DNA of 64,000 nt from DATFVJ01 sp963851085 (lineage in GTDB: Bacteria > Actinomycetota > Actinomycetes > Streptosporangiales > Streptosporangiaceae): positions 682,001 through 746,000 of the forward strand of contig CAWKNX010000010.1 in NCBI GenBank assembly GCA_963851085.1. The letters run 5' to 3'. Positions 54,286 through 63,751 of this stretch are shown piece after piece. Position numbers and translations under genes: made by a program. The notes under the pieces were generated by a model, which worked only from the letters and a program-made list of their open reading frames with translations, made no database searches and was not told the origin of the DNA. How positions within the stretch are numbered: the stretch's first letter is position 1; each line of letters opens with the position of its first letter.

Positions 54286-54459
54286 ATGTCCGAAGCTAAG
54301 CCGGACCCGAGCGGCAGTACTGGAGAGTTCCGCGCCTTCGTCGAGAAGGGCGGAGCCGACTCAGCGCGCCGCGGAGGCCTGCGCAACCCCGCCGTTATCG
54401 TCACCGTCGTGCTGGCGGTTCTCCTCGTGATCGCCGTGATCGCACTCGGAGTGGGCTGA
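54286..54459 (+). CDS. 57-aa single-pass membrane protein
   Basis: ATG 54286 begins MSEAKPDPSGSTGEFRAFVE, a polar N-half, followed by one hydrophobic span (VIVTVVLAVLLVIAVIALGVG) to the end: a tail-anchored layout. Codon use is like the real genes. Function unknown. It is convergent with the VKOR gene. Confidence 0.6.
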   Translation: MSEAKPDPSGSTGEFRAFVEKGGADSARRGGLRNPAVIVTVVLAVLLVIAVIALGVG

Positions 54460-54568
54460 CTCGTCACCGCGAGCACGTCACAGGTCCCGCTCTACCTGCT
54501 CGTGACGATGGCGCCGTTCGCGGTCCGCGCGCCCGCCCATCGGCTCGGCGCTCGTCACCGCGGGCACG

Positions 54569-55267
54569 TCACCGCGAGCGTTCTGCCAGGCCCCAGGTAG
54601 CGGCGCTGGACAGGATGAGCACGAAGAGCGCGAATGTGATCACGTGGACGCTCGTGCACCACAGGCAGATCGCGTTCACCTTGAAGAGTTCGACGTAGAT
54701 CAGGTAGATCACGAAGACGATTCCGACGATCACCGAGAGCACGCGGGCCTGATGGAGCACCCGCAGCGGCGAACGCCAGGCAAGCGGATTGTTGACCGCG
54801 ACCATGAACACGAAAAAGGCAAGGCCCAGCACCGCGACCGGTATCCCGAAGACGATCGACTGCGGGCTGGAGGTGACCTTCTCGCAGTTGATGGTGCCCG
54901 TGTCGGGGCATGCGAGGGTGATCCCGGTCGAGTAGTGCGTGATCGTGAGGTAGATCGACACGCCGAGCCCGGCGAGCGACAGGATGAAAGTGGTCAGCCG
55001 GACCCACGCCGGTGGGCCGCCTGCCACAGCAGCGCGTTTCGCCCCGGCCGGCCGCGCTTCGTCGGTCGCAGCGTCCGTCGCCGCCCGCTTGGTCCCGTTT
55101 CCGTTTGCGGCCGGTCGGCCGGTGCCCGGCCGCGGTGTGCCGCGCGCGACATTGCCGGCGGAGCGGGAGGCTGCCCCCGCCGGCCTGCCGCCCCTGGCCT
55201 GGCCCTTCGCCTGTCCCGGGCCCCTGGCCTGGCCCTGGCCCTTGCTGCGGTGCCTGGTCCTGGCCAT
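54569..55267 (-). CDS. vitamin K epoxide reductase (VKOR) family protein
   Basis: This encodes 232 aa from ATG 55267 with GGGAG upstream, overlapping the DUF929 stop as TGATG. An N-terminal Gly/Ala/Arg-rich cytosolic region of about 85 residues precedes four to five spans. The loop Cys pair is in LACPDTGTINCEKV and the active CxxC in AICLWCTSVHV. VKOR reoxidises extracytoplasmic thiol oxidases using quinone, the actinobacterial replacement for DsbB. Co-translation with a CPYC protein supports a dedicated redox pair. Confidence 0.9.
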   Translation of the reverse strand: MARTRHRSKGQGQARGPGQAKGQARGGRPAGAASRSAGNVARGTPRPGTGRPAANGNGTKRAATDAATDEARPAGAKRAAVAGGPPAWVRLTTFILSLAGLGVSIYLTITHYSTGITLACPDTGTINCEKVTSSPQSIVFGIPVAVLGLAFFVFMVAVNNPLAWRSPLRVLHQARVLSVIVGIVFVIYLIYVELFKVNAICLWCTSVHVITFALFVLILSSAATWGLAERSR

Positions 55268-56160
55268 CACAGGCTCCCGCTCAGTGCGGTGATGGACGGT
55301 GCGGTACATACATTCGCAGGCTGGTTACCTGTGATCTTGCATATCGCCGCGGTGATCTCGTTGGCGGTGCCGTCGATGGCCTTCGCGATCGGGCTGGCGG
55401 GATTCGAAAGCGCGGCCGAGATCTGCGCCCAGGTCTTGCCCTGCAAGACCTGCGGACTGTAGCTCGCCCCGCTGATCAGGTACTTGTTGGCGAAGTCAAC
55501 GAACGGAATGGCACCCTGGTTCTGCTGTGACACGTACGGCGGCGAGTCGTACTTGCTCACGAGCGCGTTCTGCTGCGCGGTCGTCTGCTGCAGCGGCTTC
55601 TTGTTGGGGTCGGTCTGCTCGACCGGCGTGAAGACGATGTACTTGCTCGTATAGCTGGACTTGTAGAAGGTCAGCGTCTTCGTGTTCGCGTATACGTCAC
55701 CCGTGTCTGAGTGGGTGACGTTGAGGTTGGAGAAGGTACCGAAGCGGCTGAGCGCGACTGCCATCGGCCAGCGCTCCGCCGCACAGTACGGGCAGTACTC
55801 CGCACCGACGTAGACGATCTCGGGCAGGCCTCCCGAGGTGAGGGCCGGCTGTCCAGAAAGCGCCGAAGGAGGCGTCGCGACCGTGCCCTTGCCGACCGAG
55901 GCCAGCGTGGCCGCCGGGACGTTCGTCACGTCGGAGACGATCGCAGAAAGGGCCGTGCCAGTCGGCAGCGCGCCCGCGCTCGACGTACCCGAGGTGGTCT
56001 TGATGACGATCAGCGCCACCACGATGGCGATGACCGCGACCACGCTGCCGATCACCAGCGAAACCCGGGTACGCACCTGGGCGCGATGTTCGGCCTCCCG
56101 CTGGATCGCGATCTTCTCGCGGGTGGTCAAGCGCTGCTTGCTCCTGCTCGCCTTGCCCAT
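55267..56160 (-). CDS. DUF929 thioredoxin-like exported protein
   Basis: This encodes 297 aa. ATG 56160 (MGKASRSKQRLTTREKIAIQ) is the usual family start, though codons are open to 56202. One N-terminal span (VSLVIGSVVAVIAIVVALIVI) anchors it outside. The motif EIVYVGAEYCPYCAAERWPM carries CPYC, as in thioredoxin-fold oxidoreductases; family members include this CxxC in many actinomycetes and archaea. It is the first gene of a two-gene unit with VKOR. I infer it is the DsbA-like partner of VKOR. Confidence 0.85.
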   Translation of the reverse strand: MGKASRSKQRLTTREKIAIQREAEHRAQVRTRVSLVIGSVVAVIAIVVALIVIKTTSGTSSAGALPTGTALSAIVSDVTNVPAATLASVGKGTVATPPSALSGQPALTSGGLPEIVYVGAEYCPYCAAERWPMAVALSRFGTFSNLNVTHSDTGDVYANTKTLTFYKSSYTSKYIVFTPVEQTDPNKKPLQQTTAQQNALVSKYDSPPYVSQQNQGAIPFVDFANKYLISGASYSPQVLQGKTWAQISAALSNPASPIAKAIDGTANEITAAICKITGNQPANVCTAPSITALSGSL

Positions 56161-56328
56161 CGCCTGTCTCGACCTGCTTCCTGCCATGCCAGTGTTGTGC
56201 ACAGACCGTACCGGCCTGGTCGCGCGCGTGCCTACACGGCGTCATGACTGCGGCGCGGACACACGACCCCAGTAAGCCTGCCGGAGTCTACGTTAAACCG
56301 GGGTAAGGCCTGGTGCGTGCAGTCCCAA

Positions 56329-57423
56329 TTATGGCTGCGTCATGGAGGACACGGTGCGCGGGATCTCCCCGGATCCGCGGATCACCAGGCGGGTGGGGAG
56401 CTCGATTCGCCGCGCGGGTCCCTGCTCACCCGAAAGCCGCCGGAACAGCAGTTCCGCCGCGATGTGGCCCATTTGCGCCGGATCCTGCGCCACCACGGTG
56501 ACGCCGGGGGAGAGCAGATCGGCAAGCTCGAAATCGTCAAAGCCCACGATCGCGACCGGTGCGCCGCGCTCCGCGAGTTCGCGGAGCACGATGACGCTGA
56601 TCCGGTTGTTGCCGCACAGCAGTGCCGTCACCGGCCTGGGCTCGTCCAGCATCCGGCCGAGCGCCCGCTTGATGACCTCCGGCTGGGCGAGGGCCATCGC
56701 CACCCAGTGCTCGTCGATGGGCAGATTCGCGGCGGCCATGGCTTCTGAGTACCCGCTCAGCCGCTGCCCGGCCGTATAGATATGCGGCGCGTCGCCGATG
56801 TAGCCGATCCGCGTGTGGCCCTGGCCGATGAGATGGCGCACCCCGTCACGCGCTCCGCCAACGTTGTCGGTGAGCACGACATCGGCGGCGATCACTCCGG
56901 GCGGCCGGTCGACGAAGACGACGGCGATACCCGCGGCGACCTCGGGCAGCAGGTAGGTGTGATCGGTGGAAGCGGGGACGATGATCAGACCGTCGACACG
57001 GCGCGCGCAGAACGTCAGCGTGAGCTTGCGCTCGCGTTCGGGATCTTCGTCGCTGGAACCCATGAACAGCAGAGATCCGTTGCCGTGCGTAACATCCTCG
57101 ACGGCACGCGCCAGGGTCGAGTAGAAGGGGTTGCCGACATCTTCGAGCACTAGCCCGATGGATGCCGTCTGGCCCTTGCGCAGCACGCGTGCACTGTCGT
57201 TGCGCCGGAAGCCGAGCGCTTCGATCGCGGCGCGTACTCGTTCCGCGGTGTCGGGCGTAACTCCCGGCTCGCCGTTGACCACCCGGGAGACGGTCTTGAG
57301 ACCGACACCGGCTTGGGCGGCAACGTCCTTCATCGTCGGACGGCAGCCGGCTGTCACACGGTGATCTGCTGGCTGGAGGGGTGGAACCCCGGTCTCCCCC
57401 GGAAAGGCTGGTGCGTCGGACAC
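56329..57423 (-). CDS. LacI family transcriptional regulator
   Basis: This encodes 364 aa from GTG 57423. HTH at residues 30-52 (TMKDVAAQAGVGLKTVSRVV), hinge, then a periplasmic-binding-protein-like sensor: ASIGLVLEDVGNPFYSTLAR, DGLIIVPASTDHTYL, VVFVDRPPG, TALLCGNNRISVIVLREL and DFELADLLSPGVTVVAQDP. Effector is probably a sugar. No transporter or sugar gene is adjacent. A LacI-type palindrome lies 200 bp upstream. Confidence 0.9.
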   Translation of the reverse strand: MSDAPAFPGETGVPPLQPADHRVTAGCRPTMKDVAAQAGVGLKTVSRVVNGEPGVTPDTAERVRAAIEALGFRRNDSARVLRKGQTASIGLVLEDVGNPFYSTLARAVEDVTHGNGSLLFMGSSDEDPERERKLTLTFCARRVDGLIIVPASTDHTYLLPEVAAGIAVVFVDRPPGVIAADVVLTDNVGGARDGVRHLIGQGHTRIGYIGDAPHIYTAGQRLSGYSEAMAAANLPIDEHWVAMALAQPEVIKRALGRMLDEPRPVTALLCGNNRISVIVLRELAERGAPVAIVGFDDFELADLLSPGVTVVAQDPAQMGHIAAELLFRRLSGEQGPARRIELPTRLVIRGSGEIPRTVSSMTQP

Positions 57424-57622
57424 GGCCTAAGACCTCTTAGCTAGGTGTGAGCTGGAGCATACCCACGCAGCGTCGTCGGCTCACGGACTGTATCGGCTGG
57501 TGCGGGCAACACAACACAACACAGCTAGGCGGCGGGGTTGGCGGCGACCGCTGCACGGCCGGACGAAGTGATGTGTGGCAAGATGCTCGAGCCGAACGCC
57601 TGCGGTGGCTGCTCATCGCCAT

Positions 57623-57636
57623 TGACAACGTTATCA
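57623..57636. promoter_or_regulatory. LacI-type operator candidate
   Basis: TGACAACGTTATCA is palindromic at all but one pair and centres on AACGTT, typical of LacI-family sites with a central CG. It lies 200 bp upstream of the LacI gene start and could serve autoregulation. Confidence 0.5.
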
Positions 57637-57789
57637 GCAGCATATTAGCAGAGGCCGTCCTGCCACGCGGCGTGCTGAGTTCCGCGCAGAGCATCGCGCA
57701 GGGTGCCGAACTCAGTGGTAGGCAACGAACGCAACGCGCGCACTTGGCTTTCCCACGGCACCGGGGCGGGCACCGGGGTGCGGGCATCT

Positions 57790-57930
57790 GTAGCCGCGGA
57801 GCCCGGCCGCGGAGCCCGGCCGCGGAGCCCGGCCGCACGGAGCCCGGCCGCGGAGCCCGGCGCGGCCCGGCGGGAGCCCGGCCCGCGGAGCCCGGCCCCG
57901 CGGAGCCCGGCCCCGCGGGCAGCGGGTGGC
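57790..57930. repeat. 13-bp GC tandem array
   Basis: GCGGAGCCCGGCC-like units repeat about ten times with small insertions. The spacer around it has no gene. Confidence 0.7.
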
Positions 57931-58163
57931 CCCCCCGATCCCGGGCACAAGGCGCAGGCAATAGGTACTTTCAACACTGAATTATCTATAAGCAGAAAGT
58001 AACTGGATATTTCGCGCCTTCAGCACGACGAACGGTACCCAGATGGAGATCTGGGCCTGCACTAACGGGCGGAACCAGACACTGGACGCTGCCACAGCGC
58101 GCATCGGGCAGACGGGGGGCCGACCGCGGCCTCGCAGAAGAGCAGGGGCCGCCACCTGCGATC

Positions 58164-58973
58164 ATGGGGATCGCTGGCAAAATGTTGCGGGTGCAAGCTC
58201 ATCAATCACCCCTCAGGGTCGGCTCGTTCGCCGCACTCGGTGACAGTTTCACCGAAGGACTCGATGACCGGGACTCCGCCGGGCGTTACCGCGGGTGGGC
58301 CGACCGGTTCGCTGCGCTGCTCGGCGAGCACAATCCGGGCGTGCGCTACGCCAACCTCGCGATCCGGGGCAGGCGGGTTGGCCAGGTGGCGGCGGAACAG
58401 GTTCCGCTCGCCATCGAGATGGCACCGGATCTGGTGAGCATCGCCGCTGGTGGCAATGACATCTTGCGGCCCGGAGCGGATCCTGACGTGCTCGCGGGGA
58501 TCTTCGACGGTGCCGTGGCACGCCTGCGCGCGGCCGGTTGTGAGGTCGTCGTGTTCACCGGGTTCGACACGCAGCAATTCCCCGTGCTCCGGCTGCTGCG
58601 TGGGAAGATCGCTGCCTACAACGGGCACCTGCGCGCGATCGCGGAACAGCGGCAGTGCTACCTGGCGGATCTGTGGTCGATGGGCCCGCTGCGCGATCGC
58701 CGGGCGTGGAGCGTGGACAGGCTGCATCTGTCCCCGGATGGCCACAGCCGGGTGGCGCTGCTCGTGTCCGAGGCGCTCGGCGTGCCGGTGAGCGGGAACT
58801 GGCGAGACCGATGGCCGCCCTCCGTCGCCGCGGACTGGCTCACCATGCGCCGCGAGGACATCCACTGGGCGCGCCGGCATGCCGCACCGTGGGTCAGCAG
58901 ACGTCTGCGCGGCGTGTCATCGGGCGACGGTCTGCAGCCAAAACGTCCCGTCCTGCTGCCGCTCCAGCCCTGA
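58164..58973 (+). CDS. SGNH/GDSL hydrolase
   Basis: This encodes up to 269 aa from ATG 58164 (ATG 58182 also possible). Block I is AALGDSFTEGLDD with the nucleophile Ser; block II Gly in NLAIRGRRVG; block III SIAAGGNDILRPG with Asn; block V VDRLHLSPDGH with the Asp-x-x-His pair. All catalytic elements are present. No signal peptide, so it is cytosolic. It hydrolyses an ester of unknown identity (lipid, sugar ester or thioester). The C-terminal 70 residues extend past the domain. Confidence 0.88.
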   Translation: MGIAGKMLRVQAHQSPLRVGSFAALGDSFTEGLDDRDSAGRYRGWADRFAALLGEHNPGVRYANLAIRGRRVGQVAAEQVPLAIEMAPDLVSIAAGGNDILRPGADPDVLAGIFDGAVARLRAAGCEVVVFTGFDTQQFPVLRLLRGKIAAYNGHLRAIAEQRQCYLADLWSMGPLRDRRAWSVDRLHLSPDGHSRVALLVSEALGVPVSGNWRDRWPPSVAADWLTMRREDIHWARRHAAPWVSRRLRGVSSGDGLQPKRPVLLPLQP

Positions 58974-59569
58974 ACGCCCGCGGTAGCGGCATCCCGCCCG
59001 TAACCCGCTAAAGGACCATGATCCCGAACGACTGCCGCGCGTGCCCGTTCCTGGCGCTGCGGAGGGTTCCGTGGGATGAAGCCCGGTATGGATCGGGGAC
59101 TCCGATCTCGGCAGGCGGGGTCGGCACAAGTGCGGATGCCGAGCAGGTTCGCCTGCGCCGTATAGCTCACCCAGCTTGGTTTGGGACGGCGACGTCACCG
59201 CCGATGGCGAGCAGCAAGCCGACCAGCAATGGCTTGCTCCCAGGCCCCGCGAACTGCCCGGCACGGTCGCCAGAAATGTCTATGCGGTTGCCCGCACGGC
59301 CAGTGTCCGCCGTCCTTCCGTTGCCGTGGTCTTGGCGGCGCTGGTCGCCGCAGCTGCCAACATCGGCGGCACGAGCTGACGTTCGCGTGTAGCGTCTCCC
59401 GCACGTGCCACTTTCTTTGTGGGTCGCGGCCCGCCGGTCGCGGGGCCAGCGGGCGCTGGGCGCCGTCGATGCGGCCGGGTGCCGGGCGCAGGCGACGCCT
59501 CGGGCAGCAGGTGGCGGGCTAGGCGGCCGGGTCGGCCGCTCGCGGGCCGGAAGGGCAGGGGATCAGCCG
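58974..59569. other. spacer, no convincing gene
   Basis: About 600 bp. A 67-codon plus-strand frame ending at 59379 contains a possible span (VAVVLAALVAAAANIGG) but starts at TTG without a ribosome site and has weaker third-position GC than real genes here. 59010-59036 (ATCCCGAACGACTGCCGCG) resembles the family-2 header. I leave it unassigned. Confidence 0.4.
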
Positions 59570-60103
59570 ATGTCACGGGTGTGGTGGCAGACGCCAGGCC
59601 GAGCGGTCGCTGCCGCGGCGACGGTTGCGATCGCGGTCACCGGCTGCGCTGCGAGCGCGAAAGTTCAGGCCGGCCCGAGTGCCGTGCCGTCACATCCTGC
59701 CGCGACTGCGCCAGCGACCATGCCGGCCCCGCGCCCGGCCCCACAGGCGGCCTCGACCGGTGATCCTGACGGAGTTCTCGTACCTGCCCCGCCCCCGCCC
59801 CCGCCCCGATGCCCGCCGCTCGTCCATTACGCGGCCGGGAACGCCGGCCCGCTGTTTTGCACCGACGGCAAAGACGACCCCGCTGCGCTTCGTTACTTCA
59901 TGACCCTGCACCTGAAGGTCATGAGCCTGGCCGCGAGTGCGTCGCAAGCACAGGCGGTCAGCGCGATTTGCGCCGACCTCCAGCACACTGCGGGCGGGAC
60001 CGAGTATTCGGCCTACCTGCTCGCCGCGACCCGTGAGAACTGGTACTTCGTTGGCATCGCGAAGGTGCACGGAACGCTGTCCCGCCTCTGCCCGAAGACG
60101 TGA
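59570..60103 (+). CDS. hypothetical lipoprotein
   Basis: This encodes 177 aa from ATG 59570, with AGGGGA about 7 bases upstream. The N-terminus MSRVWWQTPGRAVAAAATV continues to AIAVTGCAAS, a good lipobox (VTGC). A Pro/Ala linker with a run of Pro (residues 40-80) precedes a small domain with Cys residues at CPPLVHYAAG, LFCTDGKDD, AICADLQHT and RLCPK, likely disulfide-bonded outside the cell. No family recognised. Confidence 0.7.
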   Translation: MSRVWWQTPGRAVAAAATVAIAVTGCAASAKVQAGPSAVPSHPAATAPATMPAPRPAPQAASTGDPDGVLVPAPPPPPPRCPPLVHYAAGNAGPLFCTDGKDDPAALRYFMTLHLKVMSLAASASQAQAVSAICADLQHTAGGTEYSAYLLAATRENWYFVGIAKVHGTLSRLCPKT

Positions 60104-60204
60104 TCCTTCCGGCCGCAGGCCGCGGCGATCGATCGCCGTCTCGCGCCTCGCTGGTCACGCCACCTAGCTACCAGCCGCCCCTGGCGGCGAACCGGCCCGC
60201 CACT

Positions 60205-60356
60205 GCCAGCCCGGGGGGACGCCCCCCCGGAACCCCCCGCTGCGCCTCGGCGGCGCACCCGCGGCAGTCGTTAAGACTGTGCCAGCCCGGGGGGACGCCC
60301 CCCCGGAACCCTCCCGCTGCGCCTCGGCGGCGCACCCGCGGCAGTCGTTAAGGACA
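60205..60356. repeat. GC-hairpin repeat (family 2), two tandem units
   Basis: Two 77-bp units each have GCCAGCCCGGGGGGACGCCC, a run of C/G hairpin, GCTGCGCCTCGGCGGCGCACC and GCGGCAGTCGTTAAG (60261 and 60338). Same organisation and orientation as the in-CDS copy at 15163-15340. Confidence 0.75.
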
Positions 60357-60492
60357 ATGATGCCGAACGGCTCACGCGGGGTTACCGCGGTCGGCAGCCT
60401 GCGGCGCGTCGGCGCGGTTGCCGTGACTGCTCTGCGGGCCGACGGTTTGGTACGCCAGTTCAGGGCGCGCTGGCCGGGCTACGCTGCGGTGC

Positions 60493-61558
60493 ATGGATTT
60501 CGACCTTTCCACAGATAGCGCGGAGCTGACCGCGCACCTGGTGGACATCGCGTCCGTCAGTGGCGGCGAGGAGACGCTCGCCGGGGCGATCGAGGCGGCG
60601 TTGCGCGGCCTTACGCACCTGTCCGTGGACCGTGCCGGGAACACGGTCGTGGCAAGGACTCATCTTGGCCGCGCGGAACGGGTCGTCCTGGCGGGCCACA
60701 TAGACACCGTGCCGATCGCGGACAACCTGCCGTCCCGGCGGGACGGAGCCGGCTGTACGGGTGCGGTGCGACCGACATGAAGGCCGGCGTCGCCGTCGCC
60801 TTGCGCCTCGCCGCGACCTTGCCCGAACCAGAACGGGACGTGACGTTCGTGTTCTATGACTGCGAAGAGGTCGAGGCCGAGCGCAACGGCCTTCTCCAGG
60901 TGACCGCCGCCATCCGGACTGGCTGGCAGGCGACTTTGCCGTGCTGATGGAACCGACCGATGGTGTCGTGGAGGGCGGCTGTCAGGGCACGATGCATGCG
61001 GAGGTGCATGTGCCGGGTGAGCGCGCGCACAGCGCCCGATCGTGGATGGGCCGCAATGCGATCCACGAGGCGGCAACGGTGCTCGGCGTGCTTCGCGGCT
61101 ACCAGCCGCGCCAGCCGCTGGTAGACGGTCTCACTTACCGTGAGGGCCTGAACGCCGTCTGCATCGACGGCGGGGTCGCCGGGAACGTGATCCCCGACTC
61201 GTGCGTGGTGACGGTCAATTATCGTTTCGCTCCGGACCGGACCCCGGACCAGGCCGAACAGCACGTACGCGAGACGTTTGCCGCATGGAAGGTGGAGATC
61301 ACCGACGTCGCGGCCGGTGCCAGGCCCGGGCTGCATCAGCCGGCCGCGGCGGCATTCGTCACGGCGGTCGGGGGTACGCCGCGTGCAAAACTCGGCTGGA
61401 CGGACGTCGCCAGGTTCTCTGCGCTCGGCGTGCCCGCCGTCAACTATGGGCCTGGTATCCCCGAGGTCGCGCACACACAGGGCGAGTATGTCGAGCTTGC
61501 CCAGATCCCCGAGTGTGAGGCCCGGATGCGGGCGTGGCTCACGTCGCCGTCCGCCTGA
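60493..61558 (+). CDS. dapE: succinyl-diaminopimelate desuccinylase (DapE, M20), two frameshifts
   Basis: Start ATG 60493. Three consecutive frames carry one continuous protein. Frame 1 to about 60745: VDIASVSGGEETLAGAI and VVLAGHIDTVPIADN (first zinc His-x-Asp). Frame 2 to about 60910: LYGCGATDMKAGVAVALRLA and VFYDCEEVEAERNGL (bridging Asp, catalytic Glu-Glu). Frame 3 to 61558: PDWLAGDFAVLMEPTDG, VHVPGERAHSARSWMGRN and NYGPGIPEVAHTQGEYV. Joined, about 354 aa, normal for actinobacterial DapE. The first shift fits a lost base near 60745, the second a lost C in a C-run near 60910. DapE makes LL-diaminopimelate for cell wall and lysine and is usually essential, so assembly error is likelier than decay. 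Confidence 0.82.
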
Positions 61559-61589
61559 CGTCGCGGCCCCGGACGGGCGAGCGGACGCG

Positions 61590-61735
61590 CGCCGTGGGTC
61601 TTGGATGTGCGAGAGGCCCGGCGCGGGGCCTGGATGTGCGAGAGGACGTGCGAGAGGCGGCACCGGGCCTGGATGTGCGAGAGGACGCGCGCCGTGGGCC
61701 TTGGATGTGCGAGAGGCCCGGCGCCGCGGGGCCGG
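61590..61735. repeat. GATGTGCGAGAGG tandem repeats
   Basis: The word TGGATGTGCGAGAGG recurs five times at irregular 20-50 bp spacing with GCGCGCCGTGGG or GGCCCGGCGC between. It fills the spacer between the convergent dapE and htrA-like genes, before the terminator. Confidence 0.65.
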
Positions 61736-61744
61736 GACACATAA

Positions 61745-61774
61745 AGAGGCCCGGCCCCACGAGGCCGGGCCTCT
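61745..61774. terminator. bidirectional terminator between dapE and the htrA-like gene
   Basis: AGAGGCCCGGCC (61745-61756), loop CCACGA, then GGCCGGGCCTCT (61763-61774): a perfect 12-bp GC stem. On the minus strand it is followed by CTTTATGTGT, a weak T-rich tail. It is placed between convergent stops at 61558 and 61789. Confidence 0.85.
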
Positions 61775-61788
61775 CGCAGCCTTCCGCC

Positions 61789-63751
61789 TTATTCGGCCGG
61801 ACCCGCAACGAGCGTGAGCGTCGCGGTGTGGCTCTGGCCGCTGGCGTCCACCCACGTCAGCGAGACCTGGTTGCCAGGACGCTTGGACTGCATCGCGTTG
61901 GTTAGGGACTGCGCGGACGTCACCGTGGTGCCGTTGACGCCGGTGATGACGTCGCCGGTCGCCACGCCAGCGGACTGCGCCGGAGTGCCTGGGTAGCGTC
62001 GCAGACCAGTGCGCCGGAGTTGACCGGTGCCGTCGACCCGCCATCGAAGCCTCCGCCAGGCCCGAAGTTGCCGGGGCTGGATCCGCAGCCTGTGCTGATG
62101 TCCTGCACTCCGACACCCAGGAACCCGCGCGCACCGATCTGGATGGTCGAACTGCTATGCCCCGCGGCGATTTCCCGTGCGATGGACAGCGCGTGGTTGA
62201 TCGGGATCGCGAATCCGATGTTTCCGCCCTGGCTGCTGTTCGACGACTGGCCGAAGCCGCCGTTACTCGCCGCCGCCGTGTCCATGCCGATCACCTGGCC
62301 AGAGGCGTTCACAAGCGGCCCACCGGAATCACCAGCCGCTATGTAGGCGTCGGTCTGGAGCATCCCGTGGAGGGTCTCGGTGTCCGCACTACCCTGGTCA
62401 CCTGCGGTGATAGTCCTGTTCACGTTGGTGATCGCACCGTTGGTAGCGGTCGGCGGGCCGCCCTGGCCGCCCTGGTTGCCAAGGGCAACGACCTGGTCGC
62501 CAACGACGACCTTGGACGAGTCACCGATCGGCGCGGGCTTGAGGCCGGACGCTCCCTGCAACTGCAGGAGCGCGACGTCATCCGTCTTGTCCGTGCCCAG
62601 GATGCGGGCCGTGTAGGTGGTGCCCTTGCCGTCGATCTGCGCGGTCACCTTGGTCGCGCCGTTGACGACATGGTTGTTGGTGAGTATCAGGCCAGAGGAG
62701 TTGAGGACGATCCCCGTGCCCTCCGCCGTCTCGTTCGTGTAACTGAGCCTCGACGTGATGTCGGCCACGGACGGCGACACGGCGTTGTCGATCCCCTGAA
62801 CGTTAATCTTGTTGGTGCCCGTGTTCTGCAACGGTGCGCGCTGTGAGCCCGGCGTCGGGACCGCTTGGGCGCCGGGGCTTGAGGCCGACTGCTGCGAGCT
62901 GTTGTTGGCAATCCCAAACGCGGCGCCCGCTCCGATGCCAACACCCAGGATCGCGACTACGGCAAAGGCGAGGGCGCGCCGGCCACGGCGGTTTGGCGGC
63001 TGTGGCGGTGTACCCCACTGCCCAAAAGCAGACGCCAGGTGGCGGCGGCCAGTTTCCCGCGCCTGACGGCTGCCACGACCCAGGATACGGGGGTGGTTGC
63101 TGGCTTCCGGCTCCGTAGCCGGGCGGCTGCTGGCTTCCGGCTCCGTAGCCGGGTGGTTGCTGGCTTCCGGCCGCGTAGGAGGGCGGCTGCTGGCTTCCGG
63201 CTCCGTAGCGGTCGCGCTTCCGGCTCGTAGCGGTGGTGCTGGCTTCCGGCTCCGTAGCCCGGCGGCTGCTCGCTCCCGGCCGCGTAGGAGGGCGGCTGCT
63301 GGTTGCTCACCCAGAAAGCGTCGGTCTGCTGGCTGCTCGCACCGTAGCCTGGCTGGTCGCGGTCGGTCCCGGGTACCTCATGCCCCTGGCTGTCGGCCCC
63401 GTAGGTGGGCGTGTCCTGGCTGGGCCCGTAGGCGGGCGTGTCCTGGCTGGGCCCATACGTCGGCGTGTTCTGGCTGGGCCCGTAGGCGGGCGTGTCCTGG
63501 CTGGGCCCGTAGACGGGCGTGTCCTGGCTGGGCCCATACGTCGGCGTGTTCTGGCTGGTTCCGTAGGCGGGGGGCTGCTGGCTTCCAGTCCCGTACGTCG
63601 GCGTGTCCTGGCTGCCCGGTCCGTACGCGGGTGGCTCGTGGCCTCCGGTCCAGTCGGCCGGCGCCTCGCCGGTGGTCCCGAACGCGCGAGTCTCCTCGTC
63701 GCCGCTGCGGGACGCCGGGTCCTGCTCCCTCTCGTGCTCGTGATCTTGCAT
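61789..63751 (-). CDS. HtrA/DegP-like S1C serine protease with repeat-rich N-terminus, frameshifted
   Basis: Start ATG 63751 (MQDHEHEREQD) with GAAGG 8 bases upstream. The cytosolic N-region has about eight GPSQDTPxY units (63400-63600), then GAGSQQPPGY units. The frame breaks in these 30-bp repeats near 63225 and again near 63015 (TTTTGGG). Then RRALAFAVVAILGVGIG spans the membrane. The protease carries ILTNNHVV (His), DKTDDVALLQL (Asp) and AAGDSGGPL (Ser). A third shift near 61995 splits the PDZ domain: the shifted frame gives YPGTPAQSAGVATGDVIT and ends TLVAGPAE at 61789. Corrected, it is a membrane-anchored quality-control protease of the PepD/HtrA type. Confidence 0.8.

Larger units (their letters stand above)
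57424..58163. other. long divergent spacer between LacI and SGNH genes
   Basis: 740 bp with no supported gene. It holds the LacI-like operator at 57623, the 13-bp array at 57790-57930, and a short AT-richer stretch (57962-58010) that may be promoter for the SGNH gene. Confidence 0.5.

Noticed and set aside
60123..60138. 16-bp palindrome CGGCGATCGATCGCCG as a terminator
   Set aside because: It has no loop and so cannot form a normal hairpin; it is probably a chance restriction-like palindrome.
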